A stretch of 64,000 nucleotides of DNA from Chloranthus sessilifolius (GCA_021018995.1 CM037588.1:142783725-142847724); one strand, 5' to 3'; positions 32,949-44,950 are shown, numbered from the stretch's first letter. Translations and numbers: made by a program. Notes: generated from the letters alone by a model not told the origin.

Positions 32949-34531
32949 TCAAAGCCTAGTCAACCGAAGAACCTCTCTCTCGATCGTAGCAGCTCTCACC
33001 TCTGCCACCTCGGCTCTGGCCATCTCCTTCCCCAAAGCCTCAGTCAAAGCCAGCTTCTTTGTAAAAAGAGACTCAATTCTAGTTCGGAGCATCGTTTCCT
33101 TGTATGGCCAGGGTCCTGTCTCTATCGCATCTACCGAAACTGGGTTAGGAGCAGGTAAGCTCTCAGATGCCAGCCAAACCTCGTAATCAGAAGAGGGGAC
33201 GCCCCCTTGAACCAAGCTACACATATGCGCTGATTGGCGGGTCTCCCAGAGTGCTGCTATGTGATCTAGGTCACTGAGAGAACCCCGAGAGAATATCAGG
33301 GAACACAAGGGCGGCCTCACAGTGCATGGCACATGTTGGGTATATTCGAATTGACGAAGCACCCGAGATGGGAGATAGTAGGTACTACCAGTCAACCCCA
33401 AAAGCGTGATACCCTCACAATCCTGAGAGCGGACAATCAGAAAGGTGCCGTCCAACCAGGGAAATTGCCAGATCAGCTCCGCATGAGATAGCCACAGGCT
33501 CAGTTCTTCGACGCTCCCATGGGGTAGCCTCGAGCAACATGTCAGAAAGCCCCAGGCCACATCCCCTCTTACCAAGCATAATCTCGGTACCGGCCCCATG
33601 ATAGCCAAATGCTCTCCTAGCCAAATCTGAATGAGGAGTGGACTCCCGTGAAGAATCCCAACCCGGCCCGAGGCCGAGGCATCCAGGCCCCGATACATCT
33701 CAGCCAAGACTAGGTGCACCAGTGAGCGGCTCCCTCCAATTCGGTTAAAACATCGCATAACCCGAGGGAAAATGTCTCGCCCCCGGTAAAGAAGAGGACT
33801 TCCGATAGCAAATAAAGGGCAAAGGCCTTCACATTGAAAGGATCCCGGACCGACAACTTTCAGAGACTCGAGTCGCCAAAAAGTTCTCTAAGGAATTTCA
33901 CTGAGCACCTAGTAGGCCCGCCGGCGAAGCCCTTCTCATACCCACCCTTTTTCAAACCAAGAACCGCGTAGACTGCCTTTGCATACCCCAGTTTAGGCAC
34001 CACTTTGGCAAGCCCCCGATGCATCCTCAAGCCGGTGATAGAGGCTAGCTCCTCCAAGGTTGGGGTGAGCTCCCTGGACCCAAATCTAAAGACATGAGCC
34101 CTATGGTCCCATGACGCTAAAGCCGCCTTTAGGAGGTCGGGCAACAAAGGGACAACAAGGAGAGAGGAAAGGCGGGATAACCCAAGGTGATCCAGAGTAG
34201 CGAGCTCGCCCTCAGCCAAGCTAGCACACCACTTTTGTAAAAAACTGGGCCCCGAGTCCAAACAGGGAAGTACACTAACCCCATCCCCCGTATGAGAATT
34301 TGGGCCGGGAAGCGGGTCCATAGACGTACAAAGATGTCCTATATAAAGCTCAGTCAATGTAGGGCGATGGACCCGCTTATCAAAGAAAAAAGGGAAGAGA
34401 GAGAAAAGAAAGAAAAAGGAGGGGTAAAAAGGCAAAGCCTGAGTGAATAGTGAGACAAAGGGGGTTGGGCGCGGGTTATGAGGAACCCGTCGGGCATCAG
34501 TTATAGAAGGCGTATATAATATATATGCCAA
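32949..34531 (-). pseudogene. Antisense gene 1 of the Ogre element, DUF7745/PMD-like (fossil)
   Basis: Two minus-strand frames, 34,531-33,860 and 33,758-32,949. The first has SRLSSLLVVPLLPDLLKAAL, ASWDHRAHVFRFGSRELTP, then TLEELASITGLRMHRGL; the second HGSPLLIQIWLGEHLAIMG and IWQFPWLDGTFLIV. The pattern 'W D ... F .F G..eLTPTlEE.. ..tGL' is that of DUF7745 and the related plant mobile domain / aminotransferase-like families, which are common as antisense ORFs of Tat-type elements. A coiled, Ala/Glu/Arg-rich end follows. A palindromic word array overlaps its 5' end. Function unknown. Broken in a few places. Confidence 0.65.
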
Positions 34532-34651
34532 GGCAAAAATTCAAAATTTTTAGCCGGTATATATATATATCGCCAATATTATACTTTTAGCGTATATATA
34601 TATATCGCCGTGCAAATTTCAAAATTTTTTGGCGTATATAATATATCGCCC
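34509..34651. repeat. Internal palindromic word array at the head of Ogre antisense gene 1
   Basis: Four words start at 34,509 (GCGTATATAATATATATGC core), 34,554, 34,589 and 34,631. Spacers GGCAAAAATTCAAAATTTTT and GCAAATTTCAAAATTTTTTG resemble those of the LTR arrays. Read on the minus strand it stands directly upstream of and overlapping the start of the DUF7745-like gene. Confidence 0.85.
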
Positions 34652-35439
34652 ACTTGAAAAAGCAGTGGCTTCCCCTCACATGCTTTTTATTTTTCCTTCC
34701 CCAAGGGAGGGACGACCTATCTTTTCTCCCGGCAGCCACAGTGGGCATGCCCCGCACCCATGGGAAATCCTCGGATCCTATGAGTGGGTCATATCCGTTA
34801 GTCTGCGCGACCTCCCCATCATTGGAGGGGTCTCGCCCGTGCCAAAAAAAAAAAAAAACATCATAAAAAAAAACCATAAAAGTTGTGAGACCATCCAAAA
34901 AAAAATCAAAAGAAAATTATTACATATTCCCCAATTTTCTAAAATCTAAACTTTTTCATTGTTTCAAATTTTCAGAAAAGGAACTAATCCTGGGCAGCCC
35001 CCTTTGACTTCTTCCGGCGTCGGGTCACGCTTTGAAAGGTACGGGTCTCCCCCACCCGAGTCCACGCCTGAGAGATGCAGCCAAGCAGAGAGTGCAACTC
35101 CTTTTCACGAGCACGCTACATAAGCACATGAAGGGCCATCAGTTGGGGAAACAAGCAGAAAGTAAATATGAGTTAGGGAAACAAGCAGAAAGTAAATATG
35201 AGGATGACTAGACACGGTCAACATTCACTCACCACCTCAACCTCCCTAAGATCGGCAATGTTATGGTAATATTCGGCTTGGTTTACGGCCGACTCATAAT
35301 CCTGCAGCAAAAAGATAAAGAGAGAGGTATCAGTCAACAGGCCATCAGGCATAATCCAAGAAAACAGAAGAGCAAGGTAACAAGGGAGAGATTACCCTGT
35401 GGATCACTGAGGTAATCCGGATAGTCATAGCAGATATGC
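34652..35439. other. Spacer between the two Ogre antisense genes
   Basis: A-rich tracts at 34,844-34,920, a short direct repeat (ATGAGTTAGGGAAACAAGCAGAAAGTAA, two copies near 35,145-35,200, period about 32), and no plus-strand gene. The part from about 35,000 may hold 3' exons or untranslated sequence of the PMD gene. Confidence 0.45.
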
Positions 35440-38428
35440 GTGCCTTCTCACCACATCGGCACACATACGCGATGTAAAGGCATCATCTCAACCTCGCCAG
35501 GAACGCCAAGCACCTCACCGGAAGGATCAAGGTCTGCATCAAGAGCCTCACCAGAACAAATGCCTCACCCCCCTCATCTGAATCGTCATCCTGTCCAAAC
35601 TATAGAGAGAAACAGTCTTTGCTCAAAAAGCAGGGCTATTAAGGTAATCATATGAAAGACTGCTAATAGACTCATACCACATACCACATACCACATACCA
35701 GCAAAAGCCAAAAAGTTGGCGCCAGGCACGAATCGGGGCAGCAGGGAACGATAGGGCAGAGACTCATACCACATCTGATATCCCCCAGGAAAGAGAAGGT
35801 CATTAATGGGGACCCCGTGGTGGAGAAAGCGAGCAGTAAGCATTTCGATAGAACCCTTGGGAGCCAATACATCATCTGGAGGAGCTTGGGGCACGAAAAA
35901 AAGAGGTCGATACTGATGAACCACCCTCTCTCCTAAGTAATAGGCCCTAGCTCAGGACCCATAGAAGAAAATAATGCGTCGATCTAACAAAAGCCGAGAG
36001 GGGCCCACTGCAGTCAGGTTCCAAAAGGGGGATCCAACGTAGGGATCAAGGATGACCTGCTCAACAAAAAGAGGAGGGATTTATACATTTGGTCAGAACC
36101 CACAACATAAAAGAGCTATCAAATTTGCGAAGAGAGAAATTGTTATACCTGCTCTGGGATCAACAGATCAAACTGAGAGCGCAACCCTAACTCCAAGTGC
36201 TTCATACCTACATCCCGGCGGCAGTTTGCATGCCAATTGCTCATAAGGGGGAATGTGGGAACTTTGGAGAGAAGCAGAGGGCGACCGGGTTGGAAATGCA
36301 GATACCCCCACACCTGAGGAAGCAAGCAGATAAAAACAAATATGCAAAAAAAAAGAGGGGGGAACGAATTGAGACCAAAGGATAAATTACCTCAAGAGCG
36401 GGCCAGAAGCCCACAACGGAACTGGAGTCCCCAAGAACGGCTCGCACCAAGCTAGACATGAGCACTGCGTAGCCAACACCTCCCCAATTGAATCGATGTA
36501 CGGTGTCCCAGTTCACCATAAGACTGAGTAGGGACAACGAGACCCGCCCTCCACTGGTATTTGAAAGGAGAGTCTTGCCCAGGAGGAACAGCAGAGAAAT
36601 GCGGGCCAACATCAGTGCACGCTCTGGATCGAGGTAAATGACCGCATCAGGTTGGCCCAGGTCCACTAACTCGTGAGGCTCGAACAAACCCACCAGCCAG
36701 GATAGCTTAACCTCGGAACCACGAACGTTCCCAGAGGACGGGTAGGCCCCTATCAGTCGAAGCACCTCCTCCCTATCAGGCGTACGGGTAGGTATCACTG
36801 GCACCCCTCCAACACGAACCCCGGTAATCATGGACCAATCTGTGGGCGTGAGGGTCATCTCAGCCATGGCCATGTGAAATGTCATGGTCTCGGGGTGGAA
36901 GCACTCTATCAGGGCCTTCAGATAGGCCGTGTCAGCCCTCACAGTGGGGCATGAAATGAAGTCCCCAAAACCAGCTTGGGCGAGCAGGTCCTTCACCACC
37001 TGGGGGAGATAAAGTACGAGGCACTGGAGGTCAAACCAACCACCCCGGAACATAATGTGTGCTAGGGGCTGCAAACAAAAGGCATCAATCAAATAGGAGC
37101 AAGGTGGTATAATGAAGGCATCAAAGGAAAACAAAAGAAAAAGGGGCTCGTCTATTTACCTGGCCAGCGATCCCAAAGTTGGACATATGGGTATGCTTAC
37201 AATGAAGGAGGCCAGTACAAGCGGCTTCACCTTGCATTTCGTACCAAGGTTGGGATGAGCGCTGTGAGACAATGAACTGTTCCCCGTGAGGACCATAGGC
37301 CATCTCGGGCCCCTTCTGTGGACCTTGCCCTTCATTACCGGACAGTTGAAAATATGGAACACATCAGTATAAGAAAGGGCTGCTAAAAAAAAAAAAGAAG
37401 CGAAAGAGGAAGAATAACAAAAAAAATGCACTAATCCATAAAAAAAAAGAGAAAAAAAAATGATGAATAAAGAATGAATGGTGATTAATAATGAGGAAAA
37501 TAAAAAAAAAGGAGAGGGGAGCATAGAAATAAAGAACCACATATACCTAAAAAAAAATGGAGAAAAATGCACCACAAAAAGGAAGAACATCAAGCATTTC
37601 AAACCAAAAAAAAAATAATAACATATGTGCACTAATCCATCATAAAAAAAAAAAAAACAAACAACGAAAAAAGGGCATCACATATATAATAATAATAAAA
37701 AAAAATAAACAACAAAAAAAAAAGAGAAGAAGAAGAAGCATCACATAATAGAAAACAAAAAAGCATCACATATATAAAAGAAAAAAACAAAAAAAAAAGG
37801 CATCACAAAAAAAAAAAGAGAAGCATCACATAATAGAAAACAAAAAAAAAAAAGAAAAAAAAAGCATCACATAATAGAAAACAAAAAAATGAAGCATCAC
37901 ATAATAGAAAACAACAAGAAAAGAAGAAGCATCACATGATAGAAAGAAAAAATAATAACAAAAAAGGAAGCACCACATAATAGGAAGAAGAAAAAAGAAA
38001 AAAAAAACAACAAGAAAGAAGCATCACATATAATAAAAAGAAGAAAAAAAAAAACAAAAAAAGAGCATGAGCGCAAAGAAGCACATATACTTAAAAAAAA
38101 AAAAACAAGAAAAAAAGAAGAGAGGACATCAAGAAATATGCAAGTAGAAGGAACATCAAGTATGATCAAAATTCAAAAAGGAAATGAAAGAGGGGTTGAA
38201 GATTACCTTCAATGGGGAGAGAAATAGATCCAAAAATCGGCGGCGAATGAACGTCTTTTGATCCGCACACGCAACCCCCGGTAATAGAACTCAAGAAAAA
38301 TCAAATGCCAAAACCCTAAGGGGCTGTCCCGGACTTGAGAAAGAAGGAGGGAAGAAGGTAGAGTTTGAAAGAGGGGGTCCCTTTTGTGCTCGGGCTCGGA
38401 CAGTTTTAAAAACTGCCAATTTTGGTCA
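35440..38428 (-). pseudogene. Antisense gene 2 of the Ogre element, plant mobile domain protein with introns (fossil)
   Basis: Minus-strand exons read EQFIVSQRSSQPWYEMQGEA and CTGLLHCKHTHMSNFGIAG (near 37,280-37,170), then LLAQAGFGDFISCPTVRADT, LIECFHPETMTFHMAMAEMT and TLTPTDWSMITGVRVGGVPV (36,970-36,790), the signature of the plant mobile domain (PMD; relatives MAIN/MAIL1 act in silencing). Candidate GT-AG introns of plant size lie at 37,159-37,069, 36,390-36,314 and 36,148-36,057. A longer one runs from a donor at about 38,213 to an acceptor at about 37,386. A palindromic array lies just upstream (38,429-38,497). Likely a host-derived passenger; function here unknown. Broken. Confidence 0.7.
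37386..38213 (-). repeat. Long A/T-rich candidate intron of antisense gene 2, with minisatellite
   Basis: Plus strand is almost all A with G/C words; minus strand is therefore T-rich, ending in a TTTTTTTTAG|CAG acceptor, and begins with CATTGAAG|GTAATC. At 37,672-38,095 a 25-40 base unit, AGCATCACATAATAGAAAAC plus an A run, recurs about nine times. Confidence 0.6.
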
Positions 38429-38497
38429 GGCGTATATAATATATACACCCGACCATTTTTTCCTGCATTTTGGTCAAGTGTATATATTATATACGCC
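38429..38497. repeat. Internal palindromic words at the head of Ogre antisense gene 2
   Basis: Two words, 38,429-38,450 and 38,478-38,497, in opposite orientation. The inverted repeat extends beyond the words on both sides (GTTTTAAAAACTGCCA...TTTGGTCAGG against CCTGACCAGAAATGGTAGTT), so about 120 bases form one large inverted repeat. Confidence 0.85.
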
Positions 38498-38520
38498 TGA
38501 CCAGAAATGGTAGTTTTAAA

Positions 38521-40482
38521 ACTTCCCAGCTTTTTGGCCCGATGGGCCCCCCCTGTATACTATGGACCACGGCCTGGTCCCTCTTAAAAGCCCACGCACC
38601 ATCAAGCAGTCGTGCACGCATCCCCAAGCAGCCCTTCAAGCTCTCTTCGATTGGCCCAAAGGGACCGTGCCACAGTAAACGGGTCTAGGTCGGTGAGCAC
38701 CCACTGAGTGCTCCATAAAATCATAAAATCAAGAGAAAAAAATAAAAAAAAAATCCTGAAACACCACACTAGTTCTCAAAAGAGCGTCGCAATGACTATT
38801 TACGCCACTCCGAGAACCGTGTTAAATCAATTCAGAATGATCAGGTTCACCATAAATCTCTCGAACCCTACTTTACACGAGGATACCCCATACCTGATCC
38901 GGCAGGCAAATAATTTTACCCATCTCCGGTCACTGTTCCCTAAAAACGTTCCCCAGGAGTCAGAGCTTGACCCGGCAGGCAAATGAACTCATCCATCACC
39001 GGTCGCTCCTGAGAACGTACACCTAGCCCAAGATCTTCCCCCTCAGAGGTCGAGACTTGATCCGGCAGGCAACCCTAGGACCTATCACCGGAATGCACAC
39101 GTCCTTAAGGATTAACAACACGACAAGTCGATCTACCTAAGGATACTTGCAAAAATAAAAATAGTTTGAGCATGCTCAAAGTCTCGAACTGACATGAAAA
39201 AAAGAAAAGGAAAAAGAAGGAGAAGGTTCAGAGCAACAACCTTTTGTTATGAAGTAAAAATCCTGAGTAGGTTGACCCCACCTTCCAAGCGTTAGCTCTG
39301 ATCATCCACCTTCGGATCTATGTTGACCAAGAGTATACCTGACTTTAGACCATTCGAAAAGTCTATTGTCAGTCGAAACTGACCCGTCAAAAATAAAATT
39401 ACAACCAACCAAACTATGTGCAAACATACAAACCGAAGGGCTCATTCCCTTTTATTTTCTTTTACACAAGCTTAAAACCTGTATAGGCACGGTGTCCTTG
39501 TTGAATGTACGAACTTGCGTCTGGGTATCCGCAGGATGGTCGTTTGTCCTCGTAAATTGTACCTTAGGGTCGAGGCTTTCGTTCGCGCCTATTTGCTGCT
39601 TATCGCCCTTGATGGGTGTCTGTCTGTGCATAGTTAGTAAGATGTGATTTCATTTGGGATGGAGGCTAGAATTAATCATCTCTTTCGATGAATGTTTGGT
39701 CCTAGCCTGATCTTTTTTAGCTTTGTCCTCGAGTTAAGGCACTCCAGTTCATGTGAATCAGGAGCACCTCGCCACCGGAATGTACACATCCCCAAGGTGT
39801 ACCTATCCCCGGTAGAGTGCACGGTTAAAGCGTATCAACTGACATTTGATCCACTTAAAGAGTTGTGTAAGAATAAAATTGTCAGAGGTCCTCGAGCTTT
39901 GCTTAGAGGCCTCGAAATGAAAGAAAATTCAGAAGAAAAGAAAATATAAAAAAAAAATCACTTTGAAAATGGGCATGCATTCCCAAGAGGTGTTGCGACA
40001 TCAATATTCACTCCACTCGGGTAAATCATGCTAGGTAAGGGCACCCGTGGCCAATCCAATGGAGCTGGAAATACCCCATAGGATTGGACACATTGTTTAG
40101 GCCTTCGCTTTGTGTACTTCGCGTCAATCCCGAAGCATAGATCGATCATCCCGTTTTATGGAGCTGTCTGGTTCAGATTAATACTCAACATCACAAATCT
40201 ATAATTTTCCTAAGGAAGTGGATGATATCCCGGCTAGCGGACTTACACTTTCTGTGATCATCGCAGTTACACCCAGTAATGTCGCAATGCAATTGGGGAC
40301 TGTTAGCTTTGAGGTATGGACGATATCCCGAAATGAGAGGGCTTACGTACACTCACCATCCCCATGAATATTTGAGAATTGAGTTGAACCAGGCGGACCC
40401 ATCAAACGTGCCTTGGACCTCCTCGGATGTCTCTTGTCTTTGGCATCCGATCATTAGTGATCGAATACCAAAGAGGGGCATC
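38521..40482. other. Ogre 3' non-coding region ending in the polypurine tract
   Basis: Contains a three-copy repeat at about 38,892-39,110 (GATCCGGCAGGCAA ... CATCACCGG, 75-90 base period) and a related piece at 39,760-39,790. The last bases AAAGAGGGGCATC before the 3' LTR (40,470-40,482) are the polypurine tract used to prime second-strand DNA. No gene recognised. Confidence 0.75.
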
Positions 40483-42110
40483 TGTAGACACCCCAATTCG
40501 GCCCAAGGCCCGATCAGTCTGTACTCCAGGAGAGATGCACCCCTGTGCTTCTGATGGCACCCCTGAACCCTTGGAAATCTATCTAGACCTTTCAGAATTA
40601 CCTAAAACCCATTAGAACCATTCCCCCAACCCTTAGAGATCACCCCCAAACCCTAGGATCCCTTCCCAGACCCAACTTAAACCCTTCCGATCATTTGATG
40701 GGAGGAGAGCTACAGATTTTTATATAGACCACTGCTGAATATGAGTCACATACCATTGGAAAGAGGACTTCTCCATCTTTCCAACGAGCCAAAGATCGCC
40801 CAATTTAGAGTTGTGGTTCAAAAGTTATGGCCGTTTGAAGGATCACATAAAATCATGACTTTTTGCTCAGGCGTATGTATTGCATACGCTCGGCAAATTT
40901 GGCTCTAGTTTGGTCAGGTGTATGTATTATATACGCCTGGCATTTTTGAGCCAAATTTGGCCGGGCATATATAATACATACGCCCAGCATAGGTGGCCAC
41001 CAATGCGGGCACCCATCTTCTCAGATTCCCCCTGGTTTTCTTGAATTTCACTATACATAAACTGGGCGTATGTAATATATACACCCAACTTAGTCACAAC
41101 ATCTGTCATTAAATGTTCGAATTTCCTCCATCTGGTTTGACCCTTTGACCATCCCCTTGGTTAAGGTGGGTGTCTTAAGGTTGGTTGCACCCCCTTTGAG
41201 CTTATTGGCAACCCTTAAGTCACCCATGGTCTCACCCCATCATCCGCCATTGAAATCAATTTCCCAAATCTCTAGGACACTAAAAACCTAGAAAACCTTA
41301 GATAGAGGATTACCTAATTTCTAAACCAATTAGCTCTTAAGTAATCCTCTAACCCACCTCTTCTCTATAAATAGAGCCCCCCCCCCCTCTTCCCAAAGGG
41401 TTGAAAAAATCAAGGTTGAAAAGATTAGGGTGAAAGCTTGAGTTAGGAGAGAGAGAGCCCTAGTGAGAGAAAGTTATTTTCTTATTTTTTTCAACCAGAA
41501 TTTCAGCATGCATAGATCATCACTTTCAACCCTTTTCAACCCTTAGATTACCTCTTTTAGTTAAAGCTTAGTCCCTCGCTTCATCCCCACACTTCCTATT
41601 TACCGAATCCTAGCATTAGAGCCTATTCCTCTACCGTTTAAGCCACCTAAAGCCATCGGGAGCACGTCGAAGCGAAGGTCTTCCATGATGCAACAAGGGC
41701 CCGTGAGCTCCGGCTCACCCCTCTCTTCCTCTACCTTCTTGGTGTTTCCTCCGTCCAAGGATTCAAGCCGTTACACTGTCGAAATTTCAGTTTGGCTCAA
41801 AGCTTGATAGGACCGTATTGCCTTCGGGCAAGGGGAAGCTCTGCCCATTTATTTTCATTTTTGGCCATAGATAGAGATCGCTACGTGCGGGTTGATCGGG
41901 TGTCTAAACCCTTCCCGATCGATAACCGAAGCCCCTACCCTAGAGCCTTTGGCAAAGACCGGTAAATCAGAGTCATATTTAGCACTTCAGTGCTCAAAAT
42001 AACGATTTAAAGGTTTCCCGAGTCACCAAAAGCTCCGGGTGGCGACTCTACATTTTATTTCATCACGAGTGCATCACTGCGACGGGTTCGAGAGGATCCA
42101 TGCTCGCACA
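40483..42110 (+). repeat. 3' LTR of the Ogre element
   Basis: TGTAGACACC...GCTCGCACA. It carries four palindromic words at 40,870-40,890, 40,917-40,937, 40,963-40,984 and 41,064-41,086, better kept than in the 5' LTR, and a TATA box at 41,366. It is followed at once by the GGTAG duplication. Confidence 0.92.
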
Positions 42111-43138
42111 GGTAGGCTGCCTTGTCAGCCCATGAATAATTCAAAGAGACAATATGTAATAGGTGAAGTCACTTCTTCCCATGAGGAAGCCAAATCTGTC
42201 ACCACATTAAGAAGTGAAAGGTTGGTGGACAATCAAATAGGCTGGGCCTTTGAAAAATTCAGAGAAAGAAAATAAAGCAGTTCCAAAGAATGTACAGTAG
42301 GAGCAGCCTAGTTTGAATAAGGGAGATGTTAATGCTCCCCAACAGAAAATTGAAAAAAATAAAAAAATTGAAAATAAAAATAAAGAAAAAATTGATGAAT
42401 TGGCTAAGGCTGCAAATGGGAGGTCAGCTCTCCATTTGCCATTTCCAATGCTTTAAAAGCAGCTTTCCCTAATGATAAAGGGAATACTAAAATAGTGGAA
42501 ATGATGGAAACCTTTAAGCAAGTAAAGGTCAACTTGCCTTTACTTGATGCAATCAAGTAAGTGTCGACCTATGCCAAGTTTTTAAAAGACCTTTGCACCC
42601 ACAAAGACAATCGAGGATACATCTATCCAAGAAAGTCTTTTCAACAAAAAAAGTGAACCAAGTCTTGACTATAGCAACTCCAATAAAGCTCCAAGACCAT
42701 GGAGTCCCCATTATCTCCTGCATCATTAGGGATCATACCATTGAAAAAGCCTTATTAGATTTGGGAGCTAGTGTGAATTTTCTTCCATACTCAGTTTATG
42801 AGAAGCTGAGCTTAGGTGAGTTGAAACCCACAGATGTGGTCTTACAACTAGCTGACAGATCTGAGAGGAAGCCTGTGGGAATCATAGAAGATGTCTTGGT
42901 TGAGGTTGATAAATTCTTTTATCCTGCTGATTTTCTGGTGCTTGATATGGAGCCAAGCAAGTGTGCTACTTCCATCCTTGTGATTTTGGGCAGGCCATTT
43001 TTTGCCACTGCTAATGCATGCAGACAATGTAGATCAGGGGTCATGGAAGTAACTTTTGGTAATATGAAAGTCAAATTGAATGTGTACAATACAGCTCAAC
43101 AGCCCCATTTAGATAATGAGGACTGTTTTTTTCATTGA
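42111..43138 (+). pseudogene. Athila protease region (fossil)
   Basis: After the Ogre duplication the Athila coding DNA resumes (RLPCQPMNNSKRQYVIGEV ... TTLRSERLV). The protease at about 42,690-43,020 shows ALLDLGASVNFLPYSVYEK, then LADRSERKPVGIIEDVLVEV, then SILVILGRPFFATANA. The DLGAS active-site form is typical of Athila. Processes the polyprotein. Broken upstream and downstream. Confidence 0.88.
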
Positions 43139-43229
43139 GCTGCTGGATGGGTTGGTGGAAGAAACTCTGCCCCAACTGCTGCATAGTAATGATTTGTTTG
43201 ATGTTTTTGATGAAGTTTGAAATGAAACA

Positions 43230-44950
43230 GTGGAAGAGAAAGCCTCCACATATGAGCTTGAGCAAGTGCAAACTGTAAATTCTGAAGTGGGGCTAGCAAA
43301 GCATCACCCAGGGAAACCAACTTTGTTATCTCTTCCACCACCTTCTAAGGCACCCCTATTGCCTTCACTTATTAGTCCCCCAGATGTGGAGCTGAAGCAG
43401 CTCCTAAAATCTTTAAAGTATGCCTTCCTAGCAGCTAATAAGAAATTGCCAGTCATAATTTCTTGTTCCCTCACTCTTGAGTAAGAGGAAGAGCTGTTTT
43501 GTGTGCTAAGCATAAGAGAGCAATAGGGTAGACTATTGCAGATCTTTGAGGCATAAATCTTGCTGTGTGCATGCATAAGATTTATCTTGAAGAGGGCTCC
43601 AAACCTTCTAGAGAGATGCAAAAGAAATTGAACCCACACATGCAGGAGGTTGTCATGAAAGAAGTTGTCAAGCTGTTAGATGCTGAGGTCATATACCCCA
43701 TCTCGGATTCTTAATGGATGGCACCTACCCAGGTAGTGCCTAAGAAATCCGGGATCACTATAGTCCAAGCAGACTTAGGAAAGCTGATCCCAACCAGACA
43801 AATCACTGGTTGGAGGGTGTGTATATATTACAGGAAGCTCAATGAGAAAACCAGCAAAGACCATTTCCCATTGCCCTTCATTGATCAAATCTTAGATAAG
43901 CTGGCATGCAAGACATTTTACTATTTTCTTAATGATTATTCAGGGTACAATCAGATCCCTGTATACCCATAAGATCAAGAGAAAACTACCTTTACATGCT
44001 CCTTTGGAACCTTTGCATACTGAAGGATGCCATTTGGACTATGTAATGCACCTGCCACCTTTCAAAGATGTATATATGCTATTTTCTTTGACATGATTGA
44101 TCAGTTCTTGGAGATTTTTATGGATGATTTTTCCATATATGGGGATGATTTTAGCCAATGCTTGCAGCATCATATCATGGTGTTGCAAAGATGTGAAGAA
44201 ACCAACGTAGTCTTGAGTTAGGAGAAGAGTCACTTCATGGTGACTCAAGGCATTGTCTTAGGACATGTTGTCTCCCACAAAGGGATAGAGGTTGATCAAG
44301 CCAAAATCAATTTCATTGCACATCTATCCCCACCCAAAACTGTCAAGCAAGTCAGGTCATTCTTGGGACATGCTGGTTTCTATTGAAGGTTCATCAAAGA
44401 TTTCAGCAAAATCTCCAAACCTCTTTGCCACCTGTTGTTCCAAGAAGTTCCATTTGAATTCAATGATGAATGCCTGACTGCCTTTGAATTGCTGAAAACA
44501 TGTTTGACTACTGCTCGCATTTTATAGGCTCCTGATTTCTCCTTGCCATTCGAGCTGATGTGTGATGCATCAGACTTTGTTATTGGTGCAGTCTTGGGAC
44601 AAAGAAAAGACAAAGCACCAAGTGTAATGACTTATACAAGCAAATCAATGGCTGATGCCCAGCTGAATTACACAACAACTGAAAAGGAACTGTTGGCCAT
44701 TGTATTTCTTTGGAGAAATTTAGATCATATGTGCTGGGATCTAAGATCATTGTGTTTACTGACCACTCAGCCCTAAAATATCTCTTGTCCAAAAATGATG
44801 CTAAAGCTAGATTGATAAGATGAGTTTTGCTTTTATAGGAATTTGATTTAGAGATCAAGGACAAGAAGGGGGTTGAGAATGTGGTAACAGACCACCTATC
44901 TAAGATCCCAGCTGCTGAACAAGAGAGCTTGCCCATCAATGATTCCTTCC
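43230..44950 (+). pseudogene. Athila reverse transcriptase and RNase H (fossil)
   Basis: RT runs from about 43,600 to 44,420: NPHMQEVVMKEVVKLLDAEV, RVCIYYRKLNEKTSKDHFPL, MPFGLCNAPATFQRC, then IFMDDFSIYGDDF at the catalytic site and HVVSHKGIEVDQAKI. RNase H (about 44,530-44,900) shows LPFELMCDASDFVIGAVLGQ, MTYTSKSMADAQLNYTTTEK and ELLAIVF. Broken by several interruptions. Confidence 0.9.

Larger units (their letters stand above)
19023..42110 (+). mobile_element. Ogre/Tat-type giant Ty3/gypsy element fossil (23.1 kb)
   Basis: LTRs are 19,023-20,631 and 40,483-42,110 (about 1.6 kb). There is an exact 5-base target duplication GGTAG (19,018-19,022; 42,111-42,115). An Arg-tRNA-type primer site TGGCAACTCTGCTGGGGA lies at 20,634-20,651, and the polypurine tract AAGAGGGGCATC ends at 40,482. 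Order: leader and proline-rich 5' ORF, gag, protease with G-patch-like tail, candidate intron, RT, RNase H, archaeal-type RNase H, integrase, then two minus-strand genes. Size, order and primer site are those of Ogre/Tat. About 27 LTR differences in 360 bases (about 7%). Broken in roughly ten to fifteen places across gag-pol. Confidence 0.92.

Noticed and set aside
34501-34660. AT microsatellite explanation for the GCGTATATAATATATACGC clusters
   Set aside because: The words have fixed GC-containing ends, about 21-base length and shared spacers, and recur at five separate places in one element. Slippage alone would not do that.
37156-38169. Hydrophobic Phe-rich minus-strand frames as a multi-span membrane protein
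   Set aside because: Same cause: poly-A DNA with a minisatellite, better explained as a T-rich intron.
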